Assembly: GCA_020845495.1 (NCBI GenBank)
Contig: JADLFM010000170.1
Location: 1-64,000, forward strand
Direction: 5' to 3'
Source of the DNA: Chloroflexota bacterium
Lineage (GTDB): Bacteria > Chloroflexota > UBA6077 > JACCZL01
Length of the DNA: 64,000 bases
The notes beneath the pieces were generated by a model, which had not been told where the DNA came from, did not search any database, and was given only the letters and a program-made list of their open reading frames with translations. Shown here piece after piece: positions 53,216-62,449 of the stretch (within the stretch, counting starts at the first letter, position 1; each line of letters begins with the position of its first letter). The position numbers and the translations under genes are program-made.

Positions 53216-54985
53216 TCAGCGCGGCGCACGGTGCTTCAGCACCACGAACGGGATACTTCGGAGCGTGAACCGCCCGACCAGCGCAAAGCTCGGATCCCGG
53301 AAGACCTCCTCCATGACCGGTTGGCCCACGAGATACGGCCAGAGGGGGACATGGCCGTCGCTATACCGGCGCGTGTCCTCGGCAGCCACGACGATGTCAG
53401 CATAGCGGCGAAGCGCGCGCCGTAGCCCATCCTGAAGCGCCGCCGGATCATCGGTCGGGCGTAGCGGCTGGTCCAGGTCGAAGCGCTCGCCGGCATCCAT
53501 CGCCAGCACCTCCGGATTGGTCAGGACGCGCTCGCCAGCCTGCGTGCGGTAGTAGTTGACGTGATGGCGACTGAAGCCGTCGACCCAGAGGATCGCGACG
53601 GGCCGGTCACCCGCCGCTTCGCTGATGATCTGCGCAGCGGTGCGCACTTCGGCGACCTCAGCCGGATCGCCCGGTGTGTAACGAGCCGCTAGCATCCGGG
53701 CACCGCTTCCGACGAGCAGGAGCATCGCCAGGACCGCGACGATGCCATGCGTCGCCCTGCGCCTGCGTTCGGCGCGTGGCGTTCCCACGGCCGACTCGCC
53801 GAGGCCTGCCAGCAGGACGACGAGCCCCACGCCAACAGGATTCAGCATGACGCTGCCACCGCCCGCTCGTAGCCCCAGGATGAGCGACGAGTACAGGATC
53901 ACACTGACCGTCACCAGCGCACCGGATCCTGCGAGCACCCAGAACGCCGGCTGCCAGACCCGCGCGCGGTCGATCCGAATCAGCCCGGCTACCACCGCGA
54001 GCGCCAGGGCCACGCTGCCGCCGAGCAGGATCGTGGCCGAGACGGCGACCAGACCAGCCGTCCCCTGGTAGCGGGGTGTCCCGAGCAGCACGTCGAACGG
54101 TGACTGGGCGTAGTACGCGAGCGAGGCGAGACGGTCGTGCCCAGTGCCCCAGACCACGTAGAGATAGCGATAGATCGTACGGTCGAGCGTCAACGCGTAG
54201 TAGGGCGTCACGACGGCGAGGAACACGAGCAGCGGTAGTGCGGCGATGCTCGCCAACCAGCGCGCCCCACGACGACGTGCCTCCGCGAGCGATAGCAGGA
54301 TCGCGGGTAGCATGGTCAGGACGATTCCGGCAGCGGCGTTGTCGCGCGACCATTGCGTCAGCCCCACGAGGACGCCAAGGGCTATGCCGCTCCAGCGGGT
54401 CGGCTTTCGCACGTAGGCGAGGGACAGGAATGTACACCCGATTAGCAGCGGCGTAAGTTGGGCATCGCGGCGCAAGTCCTGATAGCCGCCATCCCAGATG
54501 AAGAACTCACCTGGCAGGAGCGGCAGCAACCCGACGAGCACGATCCGGCGCGCATCCCACCCGGCGACGTTACCGTAGCGAGCTATCGCGAGTTGCGCGA
54601 TGTAGAGCAGGCAGATGTTGATGGAGACGAGGTATTCGGGGGCGCGCGCCGACGACCACGACCAGAGCAGGCCGATCGACGGATATAGCCACGAGATCGA
54701 GATACGCGTGCCGGCGCTGATGGCCGCCGCCAGTCCGTCGTGCTGGACGGCATTCATCACCGCGTAGGCGATGGTGTAGCCGCCAATTGAGTCGAAATGC
54801 GGCACGTGCGTCTCGTAGTAGCGGCGCACGATCCAGAAGGTCAGGCCGTAGAAGGCAAGATCGAACAGCGCGAGTGCCAGGGCCGCACGAAGGGCCGCAC
54901 GAAGGGCCGCACGAAGGGCCGCTCGGGCGGACGGCGGCGCCTTCTTCGACATCCGCGGCGGGTAGTCATCTCGGCGGGTGGTCAT
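53216..54985 (-). CDS. Polytopic membrane protein, possible GT-C glycosyltransferase-like
   Basis: Start uncertain (ATG at 54985, or 54952); 589 residues as given. The N-terminus carries a 12-bp repeat that writes RAAL three to four times into an amphipathic helix. About twelve hydrophobic segments follow (LALALFDLAFYGLTFWIV, GLLPLLPGEFFIWDGG, AAGIVLTMLPAILLSLAEAR) and a soluble C-terminal domain of about 150 residues (LWVDGFSRHHVNYYRTQAG, DIVVAAEDTRRY). The early loop YYETHVPHFDSIGGYTIAY contains an acidic His/Asp segment of the kind found in GT-C enzymes. That class is inference; substrate is unknown. Confidence 0.7.
   Translation of the reverse strand: MTTRRDDYPPRMSKKAPPSARAALRAALRAALRAALALALFDLAFYGLTFWIVRRYYETHVPHFDSIGGYTIAYAVMNAVQHDGLAAAISAGTRISISWLYPSIGLLWSWSSARAPEYLVSINICLLYIAQLAIARYGNVAGWDARRIVLVGLLPLLPGEFFIWDGGYQDLRRDAQLTPLLIGCTFLSLAYVRKPTRWSGIALGVLVGLTQWSRDNAAAGIVLTMLPAILLSLAEARRRGARWLASIAALPLLVFLAVVTPYYALTLDRTIYRYLYVVWGTGHDRLASLAYYAQSPFDVLLGTPRYQGTAGLVAVSATILLGGSVALALAVVAGLIRIDRARVWQPAFWVLAGSGALVTVSVILYSSLILGLRAGGGSVMLNPVGVGLVVLLAGLGESAVGTPRAERRRRATHGIVAVLAMLLLVGSGARMLAARYTPGDPAEVAEVRTAAQIISEAAGDRPVAILWVDGFSRHHVNYYRTQAGERVLTNPEVLAMDAGERFDLDQPLRPTDDPAALQDGLRRALRRYADIVVAAEDTRRYSDGHVPLWPYLVGQPVMEEVFRDPSFALVGRFTLRSIPFVVLKHRAPR
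54880..54927. repeat. 12-bp tandem repeat inside a membrane-protein gene
   Basis: GGGCCGCACGAA at 54880, 54892 and 54904 and a degenerate copy at 54916; reads as RAAL units on the minus strand. Confidence 0.9.
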
Positions 54986-55108
54986 CGCTGCCGGGCAACT
55001 GTAGCCCGGAGCCGAGTACGGGCGCCCGCCATCCAAGTGGAGAGTCCTGCCCCGATACTTGGATGCCATCACCGAAGGAGCGACAGATTGGCTCCGAGGT
55101 GCGCGTCG

Positions 55109-55828
55109 CTACGTACTGCCCGGCGCGCGCCACTGACTGCCTCGGCTGGCCTGTTGGCCGCTCGACGTCAGGTGCCGGCGGAACCAGTCGCTCGCCAGCC
55201 GCGCCACCACGTCCAGTGCGCCCGGCTCCTCGAAAAGGTGGGTAGCACCGGGGACGATCTCCAGCCGCGTCTCGCAGTGTAGCGCCGCGAGTGCCTGACG
55301 GTTCATCTCGATGACCGGCTCGTCGTTGCCGCCGACGATCAGCAGCGTCGGGGCACGGACCCGGCCGAGTGAGGGGAGCGCGAGGTCCGGCCGTCCGCCG
55401 CGTGACACTACCGCCTGTACGACCTCCGGTCGCCTGACCGCGGCTAGCAGGGCTGCGCCGCCGCCGGTGCTGGCACCGAAGTAGCCGATGGCCAGGTCAC
55501 GGGTATCGGCGTCCGACGCGAGCCAATCCGTTGCGCCGACGAGCCGGGTGGCGAGCAGTCCGATGTCGAAGCGCAGGTGCCCCGTGAAACGGTCTACGGC
55601 TTCCTCGTCGACCGTGAGGAGATCGAACAGGAGTGTGGCAAGACCGTCGTCGTAGAGGATGCGGGCAACGTGCTGATTGCGGATGCTATGCCGGCTGCTG
55701 CCGCTGCCGTGTGCGAACAGGACGATGCCGATCGGCTCGCGAGGGATCGCGAGTGTCCCCTCCAGCGCGATCTCCCCGACCGGGATCGTGACCTCGCGCC
55801 CGTCGAGATACGATGGTCCGTCCCGCAT
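55109..55828 (-). CDS. Alpha/beta hydrolase, dienelactone-hydrolase-like
   Basis: 239 residues from an ATG at 55828 with GGAGG 6 nt upstream; repeats and unrelated sequence lie before it. VLFAHGSGSSRHSI is the oxyanion area, GYFGASTGGGAALLA the nucleophile elbow, VGGNDEPVIEMN the acid, and PGATHLFEEPG the His. Members act on small esters, lactones or acyl thioesters in the cytosol. It follows the phosphoribosyltransferase gene on the same strand, an arrangement often seen as a fusion protein in other bacteria (known from such families, not checked here), so both may act in one stress or salvage pathway. Confidence 0.88.
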   Translation of the reverse strand: MRDGPSYLDGREVTIPVGEIALEGTLAIPREPIGIVLFAHGSGSSRHSIRNQHVARILYDDGLATLLFDLLTVDEEAVDRFTGHLRFDIGLLATRLVGATDWLASDADTRDLAIGYFGASTGGGAALLAAVRRPEVVQAVVSRGGRPDLALPSLGRVRAPTLLIVGGNDEPVIEMNRQALAALHCETRLEIVPGATHLFEEPGALDVVARLASDWFRRHLTSSGQQASRGSQWRAPGST

Positions 55829-55852
55829 GCTCCGCCTCCCATGTCGATGCTC

Positions 55853-55900
55853 GCCGGTCGTCGTGTCCGCCGGTCGTCGTGTCCGCCGGTCGTCGTGTCC
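55853..55900. repeat. 16-bp perfect tandem repeat, three copies
   Basis: GCCGGTCGTCGTGTCC at 55853, 55869 and 55885, in the leader of the hydrolase gene. Confidence 0.92.
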
Positions 55901-55921
55901 GCCCGCCGCCTGGCGTGCCTC

Positions 55922-55960
55922 GGCGTTCACCCCGGGCGTTCACCCCGGGCATTCACCCCC
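55922..55960. repeat. 13-bp tandem repeat, three copies
   Basis: GGCGTTCACCCCG at 55922 and 55935 and a variant at 55948, 21 bp beyond the 16-bp repeat array. Confidence 0.88.
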
Positions 55961-56025
55961 GCGCGGCCAGCCCCGCTCCTAACGGCCGACGACTGGCTGC
56001 CGATCGCTCACCATCCATCCGCTAC

Positions 56026-56700
56026 TCAGGGCCGGCCCGGCGCGTGTGCCGACGCCCACGTGGCAGCCTGATGGAGCAAGTCGCGGACCTCGGCGTCGGT
56101 CGTCGGCTCGAAGTCCTCGTACCACGCTCCGACGGCCCAGAACGGATCGGGCGTCTCCGCGCAGATGACGTCGTCCACCTCGTCGCGAAACTCCTCACAT
56201 GTCCGCGCTGACGCCACCGGCACGGCGACGACGATCCGGGCTGGCCCCTGACGGTGGAACGCGGCGATGGCCGCCCGCATGGTCGAGCCCGTCGCCAGGC
56301 CGTCGTCGACGAGGACGATGGTCTTGTTCCGCACGTCGGGGGGCGGCCGGTCGCCGCGATACTGGCGCTCGCGGCGTTCGAGCTCCTGTCCCTCGACGTT
56401 CGCAACGTCGTCGATGATAGATTCCGGGATTGCCAGTTGATCGACGACGTCCGGGTTCAGCACACGGATGCCGCCGGTCGCGATGGCGCCCATCGCCAAC
56501 TCTTCATGCCCTGGCACGCCGAGCTTGCGGACCAGGAACACGTCGAGCGGCGCGCCCAACTCCCTCGCTACCTCAAACCCAACAGGGACGCCGCCACGTG
56601 GGAGCGCTAACACCAACACGTCGGACCGATCCTGGTACTTCTCCAGCTTCGTGGCCAGCACCCGTCCGGCGTCCCGTCGGTCGGCAAACGGTCGTATCAC
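56026..56700 (-). CDS. Phosphoribosyltransferase family protein
   Basis: 224 residues from a GTG at 56700 with GGAGG upstream. The PRPP-binding motif VLVDDGLATGST is at 129-140, and ALPRGGVPVGFEVARELG and LVRKLGVPGHEELAMGAI complete the type I fold. This subgroup is not a known nucleotide salvage enzyme; it is often linked or fused to an alpha/beta hydrolase. The hydrolase gene downstream fits that. Base substrate is not evident. Soluble, cytosolic. Confidence 0.92.
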   Translation of the reverse strand: MIRPFADRRDAGRVLATKLEKYQDRSDVLVLALPRGGVPVGFEVARELGAPLDVFLVRKLGVPGHEELAMGAIATGGIRVLNPDVVDQLAIPESIIDDVANVEGQELERRERQYRGDRPPPDVRNKTIVLVDDGLATGSTMRAAIAAFHRQGPARIVVAVPVASARTCEEFRDEVDDVICAETPDPFWAVGAWYEDFEPTTDAEVRDLLHQAATWASAHAPGRP

Positions 56701-56877
56701 TCCATCACCTCCCGGGCATCGCCTGACTGAGCCGGACGGATGAGCGGTGCGTATGGGTGGACCGCGCCGTACGCACGGGCCGCGCGTTACGTGCCGTGCG
56801 ATCCTACCCAGTGAGTCTGCCCCGATCTCAGACCACGTGTCGACCTGTATCCCGCTCTGGCCGTACTACGTTCGCGC

Positions 56878-57516
56878 TCATCCTCGCGTGCGATGGCGCT
56901 CCTCTACGGTGCGCGGCTCTCCTGACGTTCGCGGAACGTAGAAGCCGGCGGCCTCTCCGACGAGGCGGCTCAACTCGTCGCGCGGCGCAGCCACCTGGAT
57001 GGTGTCCACCCCGAGCTCGCCGATCCACTGGCCCGAAACCGTGGCAATGTGCTCGCCAAGACCGCCGAGGCGCAGATCGGACACCTGATTCTGGTACTGA
57101 TCGGCGGCCAGGCCGAGCAGCCAGCCCTCGGAACCGTCGCTCATGACCACTTTCGTCTCGCATCCGTACTGCCGCACGTCCGAGGCAACGTTGAGTGCAT
57201 CTTCCAGGCGCAGGCGCGCGTCGGCGGACTCGTGAACGGTCGAGACGTCGACTCGGCCGGCCGGCGAGCTACTGGTTCGACCTTCGTAGTAGCGCGGCAT
57301 CCGACCGAGGTCGCCGCTGGCTACCTGGAGCAACAGCCGCTCCCCGGCGTTGCCCTGGATCAGGCTGATTGGCAGTAGCACATCCTCGCTGACCTCTTCC
57401 GAACGCAGCACGATATGGGTGATCTCGCGGCTCTGGGGGGCGACCAGGACATGGTCGAGGATGCCGGCCTCGGTCCCGTCGCTGCCCGTGACGTTCATCC
57501 CGAACACGAACTCCAT
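56878..57516 (-). CDS. PRC-barrel domain protein
   Basis: 212 residues from an ATG at 57516 with GAGGTGAG upstream (GTG at 57525 also possible). Two small beta-barrels: GMNVTGSDGTEAGILDHVLVAPQSREITHIVL near the N-terminus and a second similar unit after about 105 (GCETKVVMSDGSEGWLLGL). PRC barrels bind RNA or act in stress and photosynthetic reaction centres; in soil bacteria many are stress proteins of unknown role. A Ser/Arg linker joins the two halves. It stands alone between a VOC protein gene and the phosphoribosyltransferase gene. Confidence 0.85.
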   Translation of the reverse strand: MEFVFGMNVTGSDGTEAGILDHVLVAPQSREITHIVLRSEEVSEDVLLPISLIQGNAGERLLLQVASGDLGRMPRYYEGRTSSSPAGRVDVSTVHESADARLRLEDALNVASDVRQYGCETKVVMSDGSEGWLLGLAADQYQNQVSDLRLGGLGEHIATVSGQWIGELGVDTIQVAAPRDELSRLVGEAAGFYVPRTSGEPRTVEERHRTRG

Positions 57517-57928
57517 CAGACTCACCTCGACTCGAACTCGCTCGCAACTCTCGAACGCCGCGCGAGTGCTGTTACATCACAGGCGCTCCACTCCGTCGCA
57601 CACGCTCGATCCGACGCCGTACGGCACCCCATCGCGCGAGCCGCTACCCGTACGCCCCGCGTGACCGGGCCGCTGTGTGAGGCCATGTGACGATCGCAAC
57701 GCAGCCGCTTGACGGCGCGTCGTACGCGGGTATCCGCGCCTGTAGACTGAAGGCGTGCAGAGTGCGTACCGGGCACGAGACCCAGGCTCTCGACGTGCAG
57801 GACGCCGCCGGCCACGCGGCACGCGGCTTGAACCGGCCGTCCAGGGTAGATTGCTCCCTTCGGCAGGCCGTCTGTGACGCGGATGGCTCACCGTACCGCG
57901 ACTCGCCATGCCGCGGCGAGCTCATCGG
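57517..57928. other. Intergenic region without a supported gene
   Basis: About 410 bp between the PRC-barrel start and the VOC protein stop. Open frames are short, Arg/Ser/Cys-rich and mutually overlapping. Nothing else seen. Confidence 0.55.
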
Positions 57929-58285
57929 CTACGTCCGACGGTGACTCACGACATTGACGAGGAGCCCGTTTGGGTCGACCACGAAGAAGCGTCGAACGCC
58001 CCAGCTTTCGTCCCGCAGCGGGTAGGGAATCTGTAGACCTCGCTGTACGGCATCTCGGTACACCGCTTCGACGTCGTCCACTTCGACGCTGATATCGGGA
58101 TGCGGCGGAGTCGACCCATCACGATGCACGATGATGAGTTGTGCTGTCGGATTGCTCGGCGACGCGAGCGTCACGACCCAACCAAGGTCCATCGCTACGT
58201 CGAAGCCCAACAGACTGACGTAGAACTCGCGGGTCTCCGCCGGGCAGTCAGTCGTAATGTCCGGCACGACTCGTCGAATGCTCAT
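57929..58285 (-). CDS. VOC/glyoxalase-fold protein
   Basis: 118 residues from an ATG at 58285 with GAGGGAGC before it. A pair of beta-alpha-beta-beta-beta units: DCPAETREFYVSLLGFDVAMDLG and DISVEVDDVEAVYRDAVQRG...FFVVDPNGLLVNVVSH. One motif of the family, DPxGxxxN, is present as DPNGLLVN. Members bind metals for glyoxalase, dioxygenase or antibiotic-resistance activities. No context points to one of these. Soluble. Confidence 0.88.
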   Translation of the reverse strand: MSIRRVVPDITTDCPAETREFYVSLLGFDVAMDLGWVVTLASPSNPTAQLIIVHRDGSTPPHPDISVEVDDVEAVYRDAVQRGLQIPYPLRDESWGVRRFFVVDPNGLLVNVVSHRRT

Positions 58286-58396
58286 GCTGCTCCCTCGCTC
58301 TGGGTGCTGGGGGCGCGATGGACCCCCGCCGAGATCTGGCAGGCGAATGGTTGAGGTAGCCCCCCTCACCTGGCACCCCGACATGCGGTGCGCTCC

Positions 58397-58789
58397 TCAG
58401 CCGTCGATGGCGCGGTAGACCAACAGGATCGCGAGGCCGGCGGCAAGAATCCAGATCAGGATGATGACGATCTTCGCGGCTCGGCTGGTCGGATGGCCGT
58501 TGGCGAGTCGCTCGTGCGCTTCGGTGCGGCACTCGGCCATCACCTCGGGCGGGATCATCCGGAGCGCCAGCGTGATGCCGAGCGGGACCAGGATCACGTC
58601 GTCGAGGTAGCCGAGAATCGGGATGAAGTCGGGGATCAGGTCGATCGGGCTGAGAGCGTAGGCGACGATGCCAGCCACCAGCACTCTGGCATACCACGGC
58701 ACACGGGGATCGCGCGCCGCCAGGTAGAGAGCGAGCGTCTCAGTCTTGAGGGCGCGCGCTCGCTGTCGCAGCATGTCGACGAGCGCCAT
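58397..58789 (-). CDS. YkvA/DUF1232 membrane protein
   Basis: 130 residues from an ATG at 58789. The DUF1232 signature [21 protein letters not shown] is exact, followed by a C-terminal membrane segment ([22 protein letters not shown]). Function is unknown for the family. It lies 112 bp upstream of the VOC gene in its own direction and may share a transcript with it. Confidence 0.93.
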   Translation of the reverse strand: MALVDMLRQRARALKTETLALYLAARDPRVPWYARVLVAGIVAYALSPIDLIPDFIPILGYLDDVILVPLGITLALRMIPPEVMAECRTEAHERLANGHPTSRAAKIVIILIWILAAGLAILLVYRAIDG

Positions 58790-59034
58790 AACCTGGCCAG
58801 CATACCACCGCGTGGCGCACGCGAAAGGTGTCGGGCGTAGCGTCAGATGCAGGTGATGGCGTGAATATTTCAGGCGAGGGCGCTATCTCCGATGACAGCT
58901 TCAGTAGCCAGGTTACGCGCCAGATCGTCGGGCGTGCCCCTGATGTGCGCCCTCAGCCTTGACAGCGGGGGCGGCCCTGGCCTTCACTTCCCGAGGACAG
59001 ATCACGACACAGATCATGACGAGGAGATGGTTTC

Positions 59035-60012
59035 ATGGCGACGATGCGTGTAGTTCGCGTCCATCAATTCGGCGGCCCCGAGGTGATGCAGGTCGAGGAA
59101 CTGCCCATTCCGACGCCCGGGCCAGGGCAGGCGCTGGTGAAGGTCGCGGCGGCCGGCGTGAACTTCATCGATATCTACCAGCGGAGCGGCCAGTACAAGC
59201 TACCCTTGCCCGTCAGCCTCGGGCTGGAAGGCGCGGGCACGGTCGACGCGGTCGGCTCGGGCGTCTCACATGTCAAAGTCGGGGACCGCGTCGCCTGGAC
59301 ACAGATCGCCGGCTCCTACGCCACGCACACCCTTGTCCCGGCCGACCGGCTCGTCACGCTGCCAGACGGCGTGAGCTTCGAGAATGGCGCAGCGGCGATG
59401 CTCCAGGGGATGACGGCGCAGTACCTCGTGACGTCGACATACCCACTCGCGGCCGGTGAGACCTGTCTGATCACGGCAGCCGCCGGCGGGGTCGGCCTGC
59501 TGTTCTGCCAGATGGCCAAGATGCGCGGCGCACGGGTGATCGGGCTGGCCGGGACGGACGCGAAGGCACAGTTGGCGCGCGAGGCCGGCGCCGACGAGAC
59601 GATCGTCTACACCCGCCAGGACTTCGAGACCGAGGTCAAGCGCCTGACCGGCGGCCGAGGCGTCGACGTGGCCTACGATTCGGTCGGCAAGGACACCTTC
59701 GATAAGAGCATGAACTGCCTACGGCCACGCGGCATGCTGGTGCTGTTCGGGCAGGCAAGCGGAGCCGTCGCGCCGCTCGATCCGCAGGTCTTGAACGCGA
59801 AGGGCAGCCTCTACCTGACCCGTCCACGCCTGGACGCCTACATCGAGACGCGGGAGGAACTGACCGAGCGCGCCGGCGAGGTGCTCGGCTGGATCGCGGA
59901 CGGCAAGCTGAAGCTTCGGATCGGCGGCACCTACCCGCTGGCTGACGCCGCCCGCGCCCACAACGACCTGAACGGCCGCAAGACGACCGGCAAGCTTCTG
60001 CTGATTCCTTGA
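59035..60012 (+). CDS. Zinc-free quinone oxidoreductase (MDR superfamily)
   Basis: 325 residues, ATG at 59035 with GAGGAG about 9 nt upstream. An N-terminal GroES-like domain (RVVRVHQFGGPEVMQVEEL, GVNFIDIYQRSGQY) precedes the nucleotide fold with AAAGGVGLLFCQMAK. TVDAVGSGV and YDSVGKDTFDKSM match quinone reductase family members. It should use NADPH to reduce quinones or enals. No Cys/His zinc set is present. Two hairpins follow its stop. Confidence 0.94.
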   Translation: MATMRVVRVHQFGGPEVMQVEELPIPTPGPGQALVKVAAAGVNFIDIYQRSGQYKLPLPVSLGLEGAGTVDAVGSGVSHVKVGDRVAWTQIAGSYATHTLVPADRLVTLPDGVSFENGAAAMLQGMTAQYLVTSTYPLAAGETCLITAAAGGVGLLFCQMAKMRGARVIGLAGTDAKAQLAREAGADETIVYTRQDFETEVKRLTGGRGVDVAYDSVGKDTFDKSMNCLRPRGMLVLFGQASGAVAPLDPQVLNAKGSLYLTRPRLDAYIETREELTERAGEVLGWIADGKLKLRIGGTYPLADAARAHNDLNGRKTTGKLLLIP

Positions 60013-60090
60013 GCTCGATTCAGGCAATCGCCAGGCTCAGTCCAGGCTATCCCCTGTGGGCGTTGCCAGCCCGTGGCACTCCGAGGCCGC

Positions 60091-60120
60091 TCGACGGGCC
60101 AACCCACAGTGGCCCGTCGA
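60091..60120. terminator. Hairpin with 11-bp stem
   Basis: TCGACGGGCCA and TGGCCCGTCGA around an 8-nt loop, 79 bp past the quinone reductase stop. Confidence 0.6.
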
Positions 60121-60166
60121 GGCATGCAGGCGGACGCTCGAAGGTACACTGACGGCGACATGGCGG

Positions 60167-60196
60167 GGGGCGTCGGGCCGAAGCCCGACGCCCCCA
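60167..60196. terminator. Hairpin with 13-bp stem and CGAA loop
   Basis: GGGGGCGTCGGGC and GCCCGACGCCCCC around CGAA, in the middle of the gap between convergent genes. The strongest terminator in the window, usable in both directions. Confidence 0.75.
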
Positions 60197-60278
60197 CCTC
60201 GCGCGGGGATGTAGCACCGCTCGGTTCGTGACAAGCCCTGGCGGGCGGCGCTTCAGCCCACGAGCGGCCGGCAGCGCT

Positions 60279-61451
60279 TCAGCCCACGAGCTGGCGGGCG
60301 ACCTTCTCCATGCGCTCCAGCGCGCGGGCGATGTTCGGGATCGAGTTGGCGTAGGAGAGCCGGAGGTACCCCTCCCCGTACTGGCCGAACGCCGTGCCGC
60401 TCAGGACCGCTACACCCTCCTCGTCGAGCAGGCGATCCGCGAGCTCCTTGCTAGTCACACCGAGCGCCTTGACGTTCGGGAAGACGTAGAACGCGCCGAG
60501 CGGCTTCTGGCAACTGATGCCCGGAATCGCATTCAGCCCGTCGACGATGAAATCACGGCGCCGCTCGAACTCCTCGACCATCGTCGTCACGGCGGCCTGC
60601 GGTCCCGTCAGCGCCTCGACCCCGGCCATCTGGGTGGCGGCGTTGGTGCAGGATACCGAGTTGATCGCCAGCCGCTCGACGGCCGGGATCAGCGCCTTCG
60701 GGAAGACGCCGTAGCCGAGCCGCCAGCCAGTCATGGCGTACGTCTTCGAGAAGCCGTCGAGGATGACCGTGCGGTCGAGCATGCGGGGCTCGGAGGCGAC
60801 GCTGTAGTGCTCGCCCTGGTAGAGGATCCGCGAGTAGATCTCGTCCGAGAGGATCAGACAGTCGTGGTCGGCCAGGATCGCCGCGATCTGCTCCAGATCG
60901 GTCTTGCCGAAGACGCCGCCGGTCGGGTTGGCGGGCGAGTTCAGTACCACGAGCTTGGTTCGCGGTGTGAGCTTCGCGCGGAGGTCTTCGGGATCGAAGG
61001 TGAAGCCGCGCTCTTCGACGATCGGCAGCGGCACGACCGTCGCGCCGACGAAGTTCGCCATCGACTCGTAAATCGGGTAGCTCGGATCGGGCACGATCAC
61101 CTCGTCACCCTCTCCGCAGAGGGCTGCGATCGTCCAGGACATAATCGGCTTGCCGCCGGGAGCGACGCAGACATTGTCGCGGGTGACCGGGATGCCACGT
61201 GTCTGCGCGATATGCTCGGCGACGGCGTCACGAAGCTGAGGGATGCCGAGGGCTGGAGTGTAGTGGGTGAAGCCCTCGCGCAGCGCGTTGATGCCGGCGT
61301 CGACGATGTTGGCCGGCGTGTCGAAGTCCGGCTCGCCGATCTGCAAATACACGATGTCGCGCCCCTGCGCTTCGAGCGCCTTCGCCTTGGCGAGGACGTC
61401 GAACGCGCTCTCGGTCCCGAGGCGGCTCATCGCTTCCGCGAGTTTGACCAT
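60279..61451 (-). CDS. PLP-dependent aminotransferase class I/II
   Basis: 390 residues from an ATG at 61451 with GGAGG nearby; the longer frame upstream reads into the promoter. Class I fold: LQIGEPDFDTP substrate loop, NSPANPTGG (Asn175), LSDEIYS (Asp203), Lys236 in GFSKTYAMTG, and Arg244 next to it. The Schiff-base Lys and the PLP-phosphate residues are thus present. It resembles aspartate/alanine and aromatic aminotransferases of the AspC-related subgroup. It would work in amino acid synthesis; the amino donor is not determined. Confidence 0.94.
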   Translation of the reverse strand: MVKLAEAMSRLGTESAFDVLAKAKALEAQGRDIVYLQIGEPDFDTPANIVDAGINALREGFTHYTPALGIPQLRDAVAEHIAQTRGIPVTRDNVCVAPGGKPIMSWTIAALCGEGDEVIVPDPSYPIYESMANFVGATVVPLPIVEERGFTFDPEDLRAKLTPRTKLVVLNSPANPTGGVFGKTDLEQIAAILADHDCLILSDEIYSRILYQGEHYSVASEPRMLDRTVILDGFSKTYAMTGWRLGYGVFPKALIPAVERLAINSVSCTNAATQMAGVEALTGPQAAVTTMVEEFERRRDFIVDGLNAIPGISCQKPLGAFYVFPNVKALGVTSKELADRLLDEEGVAVLSGTAFGQYGEGYLRLSYANSIPNIARALERMEKVARQLVG

Positions 61452-61691
61452 GGTGTCCACCCTCCAGGCGTGCCGTCGTCGCGGGGTAGCCCACTTGAGC
61501 CCAGCGCGGCGGCCGTCCGATCGATGCGTGGTTGTCGCTATTCTAGTGGGCGGCTCGGGCGGCAACGCGGGATCGCCAGATCTCGACCCCTCCGCGATGC
61601 CTATGGGTGTACGTCGTTGGGTGTACGTCGTACGGATGTTGCCATTGGCTGCGAGAGCTCGCTCGCCAGGACAGGCGGCAGCGCTGCTAGC

Positions 61692-62330
61692 CTACACATG
61701 TGCGCCGATCTGCTCTACGAGCCGCCGATGGTAGCCCGGCGCGTAGGGGACCAGTTCGGACACGGTGAGCGCGCGATCCTCGAACGCCTCCGCCGGCGCA
61801 CCCGTTGGGCGGTAGCGAGCCGGAATCGAGGCGACTTCTCCTTCAACGAGCGCGACGAGATCGTTGGCGTTTACCCAGGCGAGGCCGGCCACCTCGCGCG
61901 GATCGGGGGCGTACGCCGCGTCCGGCGGGCCGGGCGTCAGCAGGTGGAGCGCGTGGTACTCGCGGTCGATCAGGCCGTTCGCGTGGTCGTGCTCCTGGCG
62001 ATGCCGGCCAAAGGGGATGAGGTCCGCTAGTTCAACGTCGATGCCCAGTTCTTCACGCACTTCGCGGGCTGCCTCCGCGAGCGTCTCACCAAAGCGAACG
62101 TGGCCGGCCGCCGAGGCATCGAAGTGGAGTGGGAAGACGTCTTTCCGGGCGCCGCGATGTTGGAGCAACAGTTCCGGCCCATGCGGCCCCGGCCGCGCGA
62201 CCCAGCAGAAGAACGCGAGATGCCAGTCCCCTTCGAGATGTACGAGTCCGCGTGGGCGCGCCCGTCCGGTCGGCAGGCCCTCCGGCGTGTACACCTCTAG
62301 GAGCTCGCGCGGATCGGTCAACTCGACCAT
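61692..62330 (-). CDS. NUDIX hydrolase
   Basis: 212 residues from an ATG at 62330 with GGAGGTGAG upstream; the longer open frame above is not coding. The Nudix box GHVRFGETLAEAAREVREELGI spans 76-97; it is one residue shorter between the first Glu and the RE pair than the canonical spacing, as in some isopentenyl-diphosphate-isomerase-like members. LVHLEGDWHLAFFCWV and LLLQHRGARKDVFPLHFDAS also suggest that branch. It cleaves a nucleoside diphosphate-linked or isoprenoid substrate. A later NDLVALVEGEV segment is typical. It is near the aminotransferase on the same strand. Confidence 0.88.
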   Translation of the reverse strand: MVELTDPRELLEVYTPEGLPTGRARPRGLVHLEGDWHLAFFCWVARPGPHGPELLLQHRGARKDVFPLHFDASAAGHVRFGETLAEAAREVREELGIDVELADLIPFGRHRQEHDHANGLIDREYHALHLLTPGPPDAAYAPDPREVAGLAWVNANDLVALVEGEVASIPARYRPTGAPAEAFEDRALTVSELVPYAPGYHRRLVEQIGAHV

Positions 62331-62449
62331 CGCGGCCTCACCTCCATCAACGTCAAATGTCGCGGTAGCGTCGTGGTAGCGCGTTGGCCGCGGTGCGCCA
62401 CACGCTCTGGGCCGGAGCAGGGCCCTCAGGGTGCGCGGATGCGCCGGGA

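Noticed and set aside
60228..62030. Long plus-strand open frame (600 codons) opposite the aminotransferase and NUDIX genes.
   Set aside because: It is the mirror of two genes with clear domains; composition is Arg/Asp/Val-rich with no motif and no ribosome site. GC-rich DNA keeps such antisense frames open.
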